Assembly: GCF_028771845.1 (NCBI RefSeq)
Contig: NZ_CP118270.1
Span: forward strand, 6,510,001 to 6,574,000
Reading direction: 5' to 3'
DNA from: Paenibacillus marchantiae
GTDB taxonomy: Bacteria; Bacillota; Bacilli; Paenibacillales; Paenibacillaceae
DNA: 64,000 nucleotides
The notes beneath the pieces are model-generated. The model did not search any database, had not been told where the DNA came from, and saw nothing but the letters and a program-made list of their open reading frames with translations. The position numbers and the translations under genes were made by a program. This document shows positions 1-8,159 of the stretch, one piece after another. Position 1 is the stretch's first letter, and each line of letters starts with the position of its first letter.

Positions 1-2223
1 GACAGGAATTTCGCGATCTATTTTGACCACCAATGGTAAAGTATAGGTTTCGTTCAAATCGTCTGTCGCTCTGAATAGCAGCTTATTTTCTCCCGACTCC
101 GTTATCTCCAAAGGCGTATTCTCTGTATACGGTTCGTACGTCTGCCCTCCATCACGAGACAACTCAATGATTGCGGAAGTAGCAGGGGCGTATACTGCGC
201 TGGTTACACTAACCGTTACGGACTGGTTTGTCCATGTATCCGTATGATACGGCTGGCCGTCAGCGGTGGTCATGTTACCTTTTAACACCAATACCTGATT
301 ATTTGTTCCTTCCACAATGACAGTGAACGTTCTGGTATCCATTTCGCTGCCACGTTGTACCGTTGCCGTCAATTCCAGTCGCTCATTATTCTCAGGCTGT
401 GTAATAAGTTTCCCCTGTACATCCATCAATTCCGGGTTGGAGCTGGACCAGCTAATCGTTGCTCCATGTTTTCCTTCAACAGGAAGGGTAAGGTCGGAAG
501 TGACCGCGTTCAGATCGCCCAGATCAATCGCTTGAAGCGTATCCGTTACCGCCTGTGCATCACTGTAAGGTGTGGCATTCACGAAGATCGGGTTAGAGTA
601 GAACCACAGGTCGCGATAGTTCTGATCATTGATCTCGTTGAACCGAGTCTCTGCATCCGCTGTTGTGATCTTCGGGTCAAGTTGCGGTTCACCATTTACG
701 GTCTCACCAGAAACGTTCATGCCCAGATTTGTACCGCGCAGGCGATAATATTTATCCTGGTCCGTTGCTTTGATCTTGTACGTGATGACATTGTAACCTT
801 CGGCGTCTGTCGTCCAATCGTTGGACGTAAAGGTTGCCAGCACTTTGGTAGAGTCGTTAGTATCTTTGGAATAGGCGGCTGTGCCCTTCTCGGCCTTGCC
901 CGTCACATCTCCTGCTATGAGATCGACATGATCGACCACCGGTACTTGTCCAGCGGACGTGCCGCTGTTGATTGGTTTTTCATAGTTGTTGCTCGTGGTT
1001 GGACTCTTGAAACGGATTTTCAGTTCCACTTCGTCACCTTGGGTCACACCCAGGTCTCCGCCCATTTCAGCCTGAGTACCCGCGCCGGAAGCCGTGAAGT
1101 CCAGTGCGTTGATCAGATCACCGAATACGGAAAATGATTTCCCCGAACGCAGTCCTTCCAGCACGGCTTGCATCCCAGTACCATCAACCCACGAATAGGT
1201 CTTGGCATATTCGCCCGGAAAATAACCGCTGGAATTCGTGCCAATTGTCTTGAAATGGTAATCCGAATTACCATAGTTCCAGAAGTGACGCCCTTCTCCC
1301 AACAATGCATCCCACAAACCGCCCACCTTGGCGACCATATAGTCCACACCGCCGTATGTACGGTATTTGTATCCATCATCTGCGGTCGGATTGGCTACGT
1401 TGTAGCTCGTGTTATACCCGCCGCGATCCGGTTCCATCTGGTTGCCCAGCATACCTTCGATACCAAAAACAACTTGTGGAGCCAGATCGTTGAACTCACG
1501 GAAGTCCGCGATGGTATATTTGTTTTTGCCCCGTGAAGGGTGATTGATCATCGCATAACTCGTCGTTGGATACTTGGTTGCCAGCCAATTGATAGCAGCT
1601 AGTGCATCCTGATGGGTCGTATAGGCACGTCCTCCCGTCTGATTCCAATCCGCTACGTCAGCCGCATCAAATAGACTCGCATCCCGATTGGTAAAACGAT
1701 ACTCAAATTCGTTTGCAGCTTCCAGCGCTTCGGTCGAATTCGGCTCATCTGTGAGAATACCTACACCAACGTGTTCATGTGTCGGCATGTCCCATTCGAA
1801 ACCGGAGAAGATCGTTTTGCCTGCATATTTGCCCGCTTCCTGAAGTCCTTTGATCTGTGGCACCTGGTATTCATTCATCCCTTTGGACATCGGAATCGAT
1901 CCACCTGGAATGTCTACTCCGTTCTGATCCCGCTTGGATAACCGCAAATGATCCGTAAGCGCGATCCAGTCCAGACCATACTTCGTCAGTCCTGCGTCGA
2001 GTACATTTTCCAACGAATTCTGCGCATCATCGGACTCAAACGTATGTACGTGCAAATCCCCCGTTTGCCATGAACCTGTTGCCGAGCTGTTGGTTGGTGT
2101 GTTATCTCCCGCATCCGCATAGGTTACCGCAGCAGGGAAAGCTCCCATGACAAGGCCCGTAGCCAGTGGTATAAGCGTAAGCATAGCGAGCATTTTCTTT
2201 CCTTTATTGTTGAACAAAATCAT
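1..2223 (-). CDS. Secreted PHP-domain phosphoesterase (CehA/McbA-like), 3' end outside window
   Basis: Translating leftward from 2223 gives an open frame of about 740 codons that runs off the window. It begins with a signal peptide (basic KGKK, hydrophobic stretch, cleavage near AVTYADA). A PHP metal-binding motif TGDLHVHT follows near residues 54-61, then INHPS and, later, NYGNSDYH, which are typical metal ligands of polymerase-and-histidinol-phosphatase-fold phosphoesterases. Beyond about residue 430 the sequence is beta-rich with SWSSSNPE, as in bacterial Ig-like domains. The family hydrolyses phosphodiester or phosphomonoester bonds; the substrate here is unknown. A GGTGGTGGG run almost touches the ATG at 2223, while AAAGGA stands 7 bases before an alternative ATG at 2193, so the exact start is uncertain. 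The neighbouring gene to the right is a separate MarR unit. Confidence 0.85.
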   Translation of the reverse strand, partial: MILFNNKGKKMLAMLTLIPLATGLVMGAFPAAVTYADAGDNTPTNSSATGSWQTGDLHVHTFESDDAQNSLENVLDAGLTKYGLDWIALTDHLRLSKRDQNGVDIPGGSIPMSKGMNEYQVPQIKGLQEAGKYAGKTIFSGFEWDMPTHEHVGVGILTDEPNSTEALEAANEFEYRFTNRDASLFDAADVADWNQTGGRAYTTHQDALAAINWLATKYPTTSYAMINHPSRGKNKYTIADFREFNDLAPQVVFGIEGMLGNQMEPDRGGYNTSYNVANPTADDGYKYRTYGGVDYMVAKVGGLWDALLGEGRHFWNYGNSDYHFKTIGTNSSGYFPGEYAKTYSWVDGTGMQAVLEGLRSGKSFSVFGDLINALDFTASGAGTQAEMGGDLGVTQGDEVELKIRFKSPTTSNNYEKPINSGTSAGQVPVVDHVDLIAGDVTGKAEKGTAAYSKDTNDSTKVLATFTSNDWTTDAEGYNVITYKIKATDQDKYYRLRGTNLGMNVSGETVNGEPQLDPKITTADAETRFNEINDQNYRDLWFYSNPIFVNATPYSDAQAVTDTLQAIDLGDLNAVTSDLTLPVEGKHGATISWSSSNPELMDVQGKLITQPENNERLELTATVQRGSEMDTRTFTVIVEGTNNQVLVLKGNMTTADGQPYHTDTWTNQSVTVSVTSAVYAPATSAIIELSRDGGQTYEPYTENTPLEITESGENKLLFRATDDLNETYTLPLVVKIDREIPV

Positions 2224-2723
2224 CCCACCACCGTTCTGAGTTGTTGTGTCGGGAGTAAATATAAGAAACTTTGAGGGCAGGGTCAACGCAATGAAAGCGC
2301 CTATTAAAAATTTGACATATCCCTGCATCACTTTATATTTCGTTAACGATTTCTTTTGCTGTATCTACGAAGATTATGCTCTATCATCCTCCATATTGAG
2401 GTGCTGGAATGGACTAGAGAGAGGTTGCAAGAGGGTGAAGAAAAATTCAGATTTTGTTCACCATTCAGGAAAGTTCCACCACAGCTAGTGGAGCATTAGG
2501 AAGAGAATTAGCAGAACAGAGGTGCTGAAGAGGTATAAATGAAGGACTTTGTAAATATTTGAGGACGGAGCATCTGCCTAATATAAAAAAAGAACCCACG
2601 AATGCACAGACGCAATGCGCCCTGAATCCGTAGGTACTCTGAGTTTGACTGGGTTTTGATTTAGCTTTTACATGTTTACTTTTGTGAAGGGTAAGTTAAC
2701 GGGTTGTGAAATGATACCTCTCC
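2224..2723. other. Intergenic stretch, weak terminator only
   Basis: No credible gene. An open frame at 2246-2488 lacks a ribosome binding site and family character. On the minus strand, AAACCCA near 2655 and TGGGTTC followed by a long T-run near 2585 could pair across a long loop and stop transcription of the marR gene that ends at 2724. This is a weak call because the loop is about 50 bases. Confidence 0.35.
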
Positions 2724-3182
2724 CTAAACATTAAACCCATTAAACTGCCGAAGCATAGTGGTGAAACGTTCCAGTTCCTCTTCATTCCATCCCGATATGC
2801 GTTCATAAAAAGTTGACTCCTTCTCCTTGAGCGCACCCACCGTCGATTGTTGACCAAGCTCCGTCAAAGACAACAAAACGCCGCGCCGATCTTCGGGGTC
2901 CGGCTCCTTGCTTACATACCCTGCCTTCTCAAGTTGTTTAATCAAACGACTTACCGAACTGCGGTCCATAGCCGTCGCTTCTGCCAAAGCTGCGGCGCTT
3001 GTAGGACCGTAAGAATACAACCACCGCACCAAATGAAAAGCGGCAGGCTGCATAGTCGCATCAAAACGCTCGGCAGATCGCACATTGAGCGCATGCGAAG
3101 CACTAATTAGCGCATGGATCTGCTCACCAAGTGCCAGTTCCAGAGTTTCTCTATCTTTGGTTTTAACCGGGTTTTCACTCAT
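2724..3182 (-). CDS. MarR family transcriptional regulator
   Basis: A 152-residue winged-helix regulator. Residues 45-110 contain the MarR core: an AALAEATAMDRSSVSRLIKQ recognition region followed by the wing EPDPEDRRGVLLSLTELG. MarR dimers repress neighbouring genes and are released by small aromatic or oxidative ligands; the ligand here is unknown. The gene is divergent from the short-chain dehydrogenase at 3318, and three near-identical 13-base repeats lie between them, so it most likely controls that gene and itself. Confidence 0.9.
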   Translation of the reverse strand: MSENPVKTKDRETLELALGEQIHALISASHALNVRSAERFDATMQPAAFHLVRWLYSYGPTSAAALAEATAMDRSSVSRLIKQLEKAGYVSKEPDPEDRRGVLLSLTELGQQSTVGALKEKESTFYERISGWNEEELERFTTMLRQFNGFNV

Positions 3183-3225
3183 TATTGTTGTTCCCCTCTC
3201 CTCGATACATCAAAGTAGGCTTATG

Positions 3226-3288
3226 AATATATAGTTGACAAATATCAATTAAAATATATAGTTGATTTATGTCCATTATATAGTTCGA
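3226..3288. promoter_or_regulatory. Promoter of the SDR gene with three direct repeats, candidate MarR operator
   Basis: AATATATAGTTGA occurs at 3226-3238 and again at 3253-3265, with a third version, TTATATAGTTCGA, at 3276-3288 (spacing 27 and 23). A sigma-A-like promoter overlaps the first two: TTGACA 3235-3240, 16-base spacer, TATAGT 3257-3262, reading toward the SDR gene. Overlap of repeat and promoter is what a repressor site would look like. That MarR binds here is inference. Confidence 0.6.
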
Positions 3289-3317
3289 CCCTATTCGTGT
3301 CAAAAGGAGACCTCATT

Positions 3318-4196
3318 ATGAGAACAACACAACCCATTATTGTAATTACCGGAGCAACAAGTGGACTGGGGCAGCTTGCCGCCATTGAACTTGCCAAACG
3401 TGGTGCACATCTTGTACTCACAGCTAGAAGCGAAGAACGCGCCGAGACCACCAGAAACAAAATCAGGGAAATTGAGCCATCCGCCAAGATCAACTTTTTC
3501 TTTGGAGATTTGTCCTTACTGAGCGATGTAAAACGTATAGGGCTTGAAATCGCAGCCGCTTATCCGCGTATCGATGTACTTTTGAATAATGCGGGTCTTC
3601 ATGCTTTTGAACAAAGAGTCACTTCCGAAGGGTTTGCCGAGATGATCGCCGTGAACTATTTGGCACCTTGGCTGCTAACGCACACATTGCATTCTTCCCT
3701 GATTCGGGCAGGCCACGCTCGAGTCGTCAATGTTGCATCTGAAGCCTCGCGGAATCATGGCACACTGGTGCTGCCCGATGACTTAACGGATACCGATCCC
3801 TTTACTGCACGCGGCTCCTCCGCCATCTATGGCAAAACCAAACTGCTGAATATTATGTTTACTAGCGAACTTGCCCGTCACTGGGATGGAACTGGAATTT
3901 GTGTGAATGCTTTAAATCCGGGATTTAATGTTACGGGTCTTGGTCGGGAGTTATGGTTTGCGAGTGTGCTTGAGCACATTCTAACGTTTTTACACATCGG
4001 CGACCCACGGCGGGGTACGGACATTATGACCCGGTTGGCTGTGGAGCCGAATTTTGGAGAAGTAACGGGAGGGTATTTCAATGTTGGAAGCGGGGCATCC
4101 ATTACTCCTGTGTATCCAGGCGGAGATACTGGAATGCAAAACAAGCTGTGGAAGGTTACGACACAATTACTGGAGCAACGTGGTCTGTTGAACTAA
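3318..4196 (+). CDS. Short-chain dehydrogenase/reductase (SDR)
   Basis: A 292-residue NAD(P)-dependent oxidoreductase. The Rossmann motif TGATSGLGQ is at the N-terminus, followed by LLNNAG and the catalytic YGKTK (YxxxK), with an upstream VNVASEAS serine strand. The basic residue after the second strand (LTARSEERA) suggests NADP(H). The start at 3318 has AAAGGAGA 7 bases upstream; an in-frame start at 3297 lacks a site. The overall shape resembles retinol-dehydrogenase-like SDRs, but the substrate cannot be told. It is divergent from a MarR regulator, so induction by a toxic or aromatic compound is plausible. Confidence 0.88.
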   Translation: MRTTQPIIVITGATSGLGQLAAIELAKRGAHLVLTARSEERAETTRNKIREIEPSAKINFFFGDLSLLSDVKRIGLEIAAAYPRIDVLLNNAGLHAFEQRVTSEGFAEMIAVNYLAPWLLTHTLHSSLIRAGHARVVNVASEASRNHGTLVLPDDLTDTDPFTARGSSAIYGKTKLLNIMFTSELARHWDGTGICVNALNPGFNVTGLGRELWFASVLEHILTFLHIGDPRRGTDIMTRLAVEPNFGEVTGGYFNVGSGASITPVYPGGDTGMQNKLWKVTTQLLEQRGLLN

Positions 4197-4206
4197 TCAA
4201 AATTAG

Positions 4207-4243
4207 AAAAAAGCCTTCCAGATAACTATCTGAAAGACTTCCA
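4207..4243. terminator. Hairpin between convergent SDR and pstB genes
   Basis: AGCCTTCCAGATA and TATCTGAAAGACT form an imperfect stem with a short loop. An A-run on the left would be a U-run for the leftward pst transcript. It sits between two converging genes and could serve both. Confidence 0.55.
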
Positions 4244-4261
4244 CCTCTTGCCGATTCAGAA

Positions 4262-5017
4262 TCAACCAAACCGACCACTGATATAGTCCTGCGTACGCGA
4301 ATCAACGGGCTCGGCGAACATATCTTGGGTCGCAGAGTATTCCACAACCTCCCCATTCAGGAAGAAAACCGTTTGTTGGGAGACCCGAGCTGCTTGCTGC
4401 ATATTGTGTGTGACCATCACGATGGTATAACGTTCCTTCAACTCATGAGCCAACTCCTCGATCTTGAAGGTCGAGACGGGATCAAGCGACGCCGTAGCCT
4501 CATCCATAAGCAGAATGTCCGGCTCCACTGCCAGTGCACGTGCGATGCAGAGGCGCTGCTGTTGTCCTCCGGATAGACTTAACGCGGAACGCTTCAGGTT
4601 ATCCTTTACTTCATCCCACAGGACAGCAGAACGCAGGCTCTGTTCCACGATTTCATCCAGCTTCTTCTTACCATGGATACCGTGCTGTTTTGGGCCGAAG
4701 GCCACATTATCGTATATGGATTTTGGAAAGGGATTCGGCTGCTGAAAAACCATACCGATCTTCTTGCGAATGGTTTCCACATGAACTTCACCACTGTAGA
4801 TGTCGGTTCCCCCTACGGCCACTTTACCTTCAATCCGTGTGCCGGGTATCCGGTCATTCATGCGGTTGAGGGTTCGCAGCAGCGTCGATTTGCCACAGCC
4901 CGACGGTCCGATAAAAGCGGTAATGGCCCGCTCCGGAATTTCAATGGAAACATCCTTTAGCGCCTGAAACTGACCGTAATATAAATTCAATTTGTTGATC
5001 TCAATGATTGACCGCAC
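4262..5017 (-). CDS. pstB: Phosphate ABC transporter ATP-binding protein PstB
   Basis: A 251-residue ABC ATPase that powers high-affinity phosphate uptake with PstA/PstC at the inner face of the membrane. It has Walker [10 protein letters not shown], the signature LSGGQQQRL, Walker [13 protein letters not shown] and the H-loop VTHNMQQA. Length and the N-terminal [13 protein letters not shown] are typical of PstB. The start is GTG at 5017 with GGGAGGA upstream. It is last in the minus-strand pst block but is separated from pstA by 242 bases that are almost entirely an inverted-repeat element (5058-5238), which is unusual for a pst operon. Confidence 0.96.
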   Translation of the reverse strand: MRSIIEINKLNLYYGQFQALKDVSIEIPERAITAFIGPSGCGKSTLLRTLNRMNDRIPGTRIEGKVAVGGTDIYSGEVHVETIRKKIGMVFQQPNPFPKSIYDNVAFGPKQHGIHGKKKLDEIVEQSLRSAVLWDEVKDNLKRSALSLSGGQQQRLCIARALAVEPDILLMDEATASLDPVSTFKIEELAHELKERYTIVMVTHNMQQAARVSQQTVFFLNGEVVEYSATQDMFAEPVDSRTQDYISGRFG

Positions 5018-5057
5018 AATAGTTCCTCCCGGTGTTGAATTTGAATGTATTGCTGGA

Positions 5058-5238
5058 AGTTGAACTAAACATATTTACACTTGCCACTCCGATGACAGAA
5101 CAACCTTCCGATCGCTGTTATCCCCAGATTTTTTTCATTCCCTTTTAATTAGGTGAAAATCCGGGTATAAAGGCGAACGCTCCGCTTCTCCAGCTTATTT
5201 CTGTCCTCTACGTTCTCGTGTAAATGCATAGTTCAACT
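5058..5238. repeat. Inverted-repeat element, copy 1 (MITE-like), inside the pst operon
   Basis: Left end at 5058-5080 (AGTTGAACTA, then AACATATTTACAC) and right end at 5218-5238 (GTGTAAATG, then CATAGTTCAACT) are near-perfect inverted complements. The interior carries a ridge of complementarity (TTATCCCCAGATTT against AAAATCCGGGTAT) and CGAACGCTCCGCTTCT. The same ends and interior recur at 52563-52782. It has no coding capacity and no transposase, and lies between pstA and pstB. No clear target duplication flanks this copy. Confidence 0.75.
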
Positions 5239-5259
5239 AATTGCCATCATTCTGATCTA

Positions 5260-6168
5260 TCAGGCTTGATTTTTGCGTGCATTCAGCCAAATTGGCACAC
5301 GGAACAGAATATTAATGAGCAAGGCCACAAAGATCAACACAGCCGTTGTCTTTTGCGCAATTTCCTCGGCATCGGGCACAATCGCTTCGGATTGAATGTA
5401 CCACAGATGCACAGCAAGGGTTCCTCCCGGCGATAGCAAATTGAAATCCCACATTTCCCCGGATGTAGACACCCCTGCGGTCAGAATAATGACGGCACTC
5501 TCACCAAATGCCCGACCTGCAGTGAGGCAAATGCCTGTCATGATCCCGTTTATAGCCACCGGCAGCAATACATTACGGATCGTCTGCAAATGGGTAGAGC
5601 CAAGTGCAAAGGACGCATTACGAAGTTCAACCGGAACCGCCCGAACCGATTCCTCGGTTACCCTGGTAAGCACAGGCAGATTTAGAAAGGCAAGGCTGAC
5701 GGCGGCGCCCAGAATCGTAAGACCAATTTCGAAGAACTCTACAAACAGGGCAATACCAAACAAACCAAAGATGATGGATGGAACAGAAGACAGTCCCTCC
5801 ACGCAAATCCGCACGATCTCCATGAGTTTGTTGTTTGGAGCAAATTCCGCTAGATAAATTCCGGCCGCCATGCCGATGGGAATCGAGATCAGGAGGGATA
5901 GAATCAGCACATAGAACGAGTTGAACAGCGCCGGCCCAATTCCTCCTCCTTCTTCAATCTCGCTTGGAACACCATATAGAAAGTCCCAGCTCAGCAAAGG
6001 CAGCCCTTTTTCCAGAAGAAGAAATAACAGTCCAACAATGAATAAAATGACGATAATCCCTACACCCCATACCATGCCCGTAAAAATCCGGTCCATCAGC
6101 GTGGATGTACCCCTACGTTTGCCGAACGAATAGGAGGGGACAGCGTTCGCCTGTTTCTTCATACTCAT
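5260..6168 (-). CDS. pstA: Phosphate ABC transporter permease PstA
   Basis: A 302-residue polytopic membrane protein with six hydrophobic segments. It contains the permease (EAA-type) loop VPVELRNASFALGSTHLQTI that contacts PstB, and the PstA-typical ending LFRVPIWLNARK. ATG at 6168 overlaps the pstC stop by four bases (ATGA), with AAAGGGGGA upstream, so translation is coupled. With PstC it forms the phosphate channel. Confidence 0.95.
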   Translation of the reverse strand: MSMKKQANAVPSYSFGKRRGTSTLMDRIFTGMVWGVGIIVILFIVGLLFLLLEKGLPLLSWDFLYGVPSEIEEGGGIGPALFNSFYVLILSLLISIPIGMAAGIYLAEFAPNNKLMEIVRICVEGLSSVPSIIFGLFGIALFVEFFEIGLTILGAAVSLAFLNLPVLTRVTEESVRAVPVELRNASFALGSTHLQTIRNVLLPVAINGIMTGICLTAGRAFGESAVIILTAGVSTSGEMWDFNLLSPGGTLAVHLWYIQSEAIVPDAEEIAQKTTAVLIFVALLINILFRVPIWLNARKNQA

Positions 6169-7133
6169 GAGTAGCGTCCCCCTTTCTTCTGAAGCATTCT
6201 TACGGCTACAATCATCAAGATGGAAATGGCAAGCAGGATAAAGCCCATCATATACAGCCCGTGATTCCAGGTGGAATCGAATTCGACGCTTGAGATTTGC
6301 ATGACGATATTACTTGTCAGCACCGCTGTTGGTGTAAACAGACTGTTAGCGAGCTGCGCCGTATTGCCGATGACCATCACCACCGCCATCGTTTCTCCAA
6401 TGGCACGAGTCATCCCGAGAATGACGGCGTACATGATTCCGCCTCTTGCAGCAGGCAAGACCACACGAGTTATGGTTTGGAATCGGTTCGTACCAAGTGC
6501 ATAAGCTGCATCCCGGTATTTGTTCGGTACAGCAGATATGGCATCATCACTGATCCGGCTAATGGTAGGCAGCACCATAATCGTCAGAACGATGGACGCT
6601 GCGAGCAAACCGTCCGCCAGATCATGTCCACTGATATCCCTAAGCCAGGGGATGAGAATCGTCAGTCCCAAGAAACCGTATACCACAGAAGGAATACCCA
6701 CCAACAGATCCAATACGGGTCGCAGAATATGGCGGAGCCATTTTGGCGTCATTTCGGCCAGAAACACGGCAATGATGACGGAGATGGGAATGGCAAACAA
6801 CATCGTGAGCCCCGTCAGTGCCAGCGTTCCCAGAATAAAGGTCAGCGCCCCGTAATGCTCATTTTCCGGGTCCCAGTTGGTAGAGAAAAAGAATTCGCTG
6901 AGCGAAACATCCGCAAAGGTAAGAACGCCCGTACGAAGCATAAGGACCAGAATGCATAACAGAACCAGACAAACGAATAATGTACTGCCAATACAGACCA
7001 TGCGAAACAGTTTATTGGACCATCTTAAACGCGCCTTACGGTCAAACCCGGTTCCCGATCCGGGAGCCTTGCCGATGCTTGAACCAAGCTCACTCGGAGC
7101 AGGGCTGTTCGTGGATGGATTTAAATCGATCAT
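6165..7133 (-). CDS. pstC: Phosphate ABC transporter permease PstC
   Basis: A 322-residue membrane protein. It has a soluble N-terminal extension (about 45 residues), six predicted membrane segments and the coupling loop VPNKYRDAAYALGTNRFQTI. Length and the segment SVVYGFLGLTILIPWL fit PstC. The start ATG at 7133 has AAAGGAAGAG upstream. It lies 107 bases after pstS, a gap that contains a stem-loop, and overlaps pstA. Confidence 0.95.
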   Translation of the reverse strand: MIDLNPSTNSPAPSELGSSIGKAPGSGTGFDRKARLRWSNKLFRMVCIGSTLFVCLVLLCILVLMLRTGVLTFADVSLSEFFFSTNWDPENEHYGALTFILGTLALTGLTMLFAIPISVIIAVFLAEMTPKWLRHILRPVLDLLVGIPSVVYGFLGLTILIPWLRDISGHDLADGLLAASIVLTIMVLPTISRISDDAISAVPNKYRDAAYALGTNRFQTITRVVLPAARGGIMYAVILGMTRAIGETMAVVMVIGNTAQLANSLFTPTAVLTSNIVMQISSVEFDSTWNHGLYMMGFILLAISILMIVAVRMLQKKGGRYS

Positions 7134-7159
7134 GAAGGGCTCTTCCTTTCACATAGAGA

Positions 7160-7192
7160 AGCCAGCTTGGCGACCGTGCGCAGAAGCTGGCT
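7160..7192 (-). promoter_or_regulatory. Stem-loop between pstS and pstC
   Basis: AGCCAGCTT (7160-7168) and AAGCTGGCT (7184-7192) form a perfect 9-bp stem with a 15-base loop and no following U-run. In such a position, a hairpin after the binding-protein gene usually protects the upstream message, so that pstS is made in excess over the permeases. Function here is inferred from position and structure. Confidence 0.6.
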
Positions 7193-7240
7193 ATCCCTTT
7201 CCTTATGAAATGCGAGAATGATGAACGTTCTTAGCTTTCG

Positions 7241-8104
7241 TTATTTAACGGCAGCAAGCGGAATGAATTTCAGTTTTTTCAGGGAACCGTTCTGGAACTT
7301 GCTGCTTTGGATATACTCGATGAACGCTTTGGTTGCTCCTGTAGGTTGACCTTTGGTCATGTAATATCCAATGCCCCATACTTTGTATGTTTTGTTCAGG
7401 ACGTTTTTCTCTGTTGGTGCTACGCCATTGATGGATACAGCCTTCATTTTGCTAGTTACATACGGAAGGTCAATATAACCGATTGCATTTGGTGTCGTTT
7501 CAATCGTTGTTTTCATATCACCGCTGGAGCCAACCTCTTTGTAGTTATCCCCTTTGCTCATGAAGTCCTTGCCATCCAGTGCTTTTTGTTGGAAGTTAAC
7601 CCGTGTACCGGAACCAAATTTACGGTTAACCACAACGATGTTCGCATCCGATCCGCCGACTTCCTTCCAGTTAGTCACTTTGCCGGAGAAGATGTCTTGC
7701 AGTTGTTTTGTTGTCAGATTGCTTACACCCACATTGGTATTAACGACAGCCGTGAACACTGTTACAGCTACCGGATTGGCTACCAAGCCATCAAATTTCT
7801 TGAAGCCAGGTACATCTTTGGATGCATCCCAGTCTACGGCGCCAATGTCCGCGATCCCTTTACGAACGGATTGAGGACCTGTGATGGAACCTGCTGCAGA
7901 AGCGGAGATTTTAACTTTCGGATTATCTTTTTTGAATTCGCTGGCAGCTTGAAGTGTCAGCGGAAGCAATGCGGAGGAACCGTTAATGACAATTTTACCT
8001 TTCTCTGTGCTCTTGGCAGCTGATGCTGTCGTTGCGCCACCAAGTCCACCAATCAGAGATACAGCCATAAGCATTGCTGTGAAGGGTTTGATCCATTTTT
8101 TCAT
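7241..8104 (-). CDS. pstS: Phosphate-binding protein PstS (no lipobox)
   Basis: A 287-residue extracellular phosphate-binding protein, first of the transporter genes. It has NGSSALLPL near the start of the mature part, ADIGAVDWDAS, LTTKQLQDIFSGKVTNW and GSGTRVNF, all PstS ligand-site or fold motifs. The signal peptide ends GGATTASAA and has no cysteine, so no lipoprotein anchor is visible. That is odd for a Gram-positive PstS, which is normally lipid-anchored. GAGGAG precedes the ATG. Only 55 bases separate it from the upstream stalk-domain gene, with no terminator between, so both probably share the Pho-controlled promoter near 9720. Confidence 0.93.
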   Translation of the reverse strand: MKKWIKPFTAMLMAVSLIGGLGGATTASAAKSTEKGKIVINGSSALLPLTLQAASEFKKDNPKVKISASAAGSITGPQSVRKGIADIGAVDWDASKDVPGFKKFDGLVANPVAVTVFTAVVNTNVGVSNLTTKQLQDIFSGKVTNWKEVGGSDANIVVVNRKFGSGTRVNFQQKALDGKDFMSKGDNYKEVGSSGDMKTTIETTPNAIGYIDLPYVTSKMKAVSINGVAPTEKNVLNKTYKVWGIGYYMTKGQPTGATKAFIEYIQSSKFQNGSLKKLKFIPLAAVK

Positions 8105-8159
8105 ATTAATTTAACTCCTCTCGAATTAAAAAGCTTGTGATCATACTTGATATAAAACA

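Noticed and set aside
355-1137. Plus-strand frame of 260 codons near the window start
   Set aside because: Antisense to the PHP-domain gene, whose minus-strand frame is continuous with real motifs.
2246-2488. 80-codon plus-strand frame in the first intergenic region
   Set aside because: No ribosome binding site, no recognisable domain and mixed low-quality composition.
6297-6959. Plus-strand frame of 220 codons opposite pstC
   Set aside because: Low-complexity His/Arg-rich translation antisense to a well-supported permease gene.
7307-8023. Plus-strand frame of 238 codons opposite pstS
   Set aside because: Antisense to pstS; Cys/Phe-rich translation without domains.
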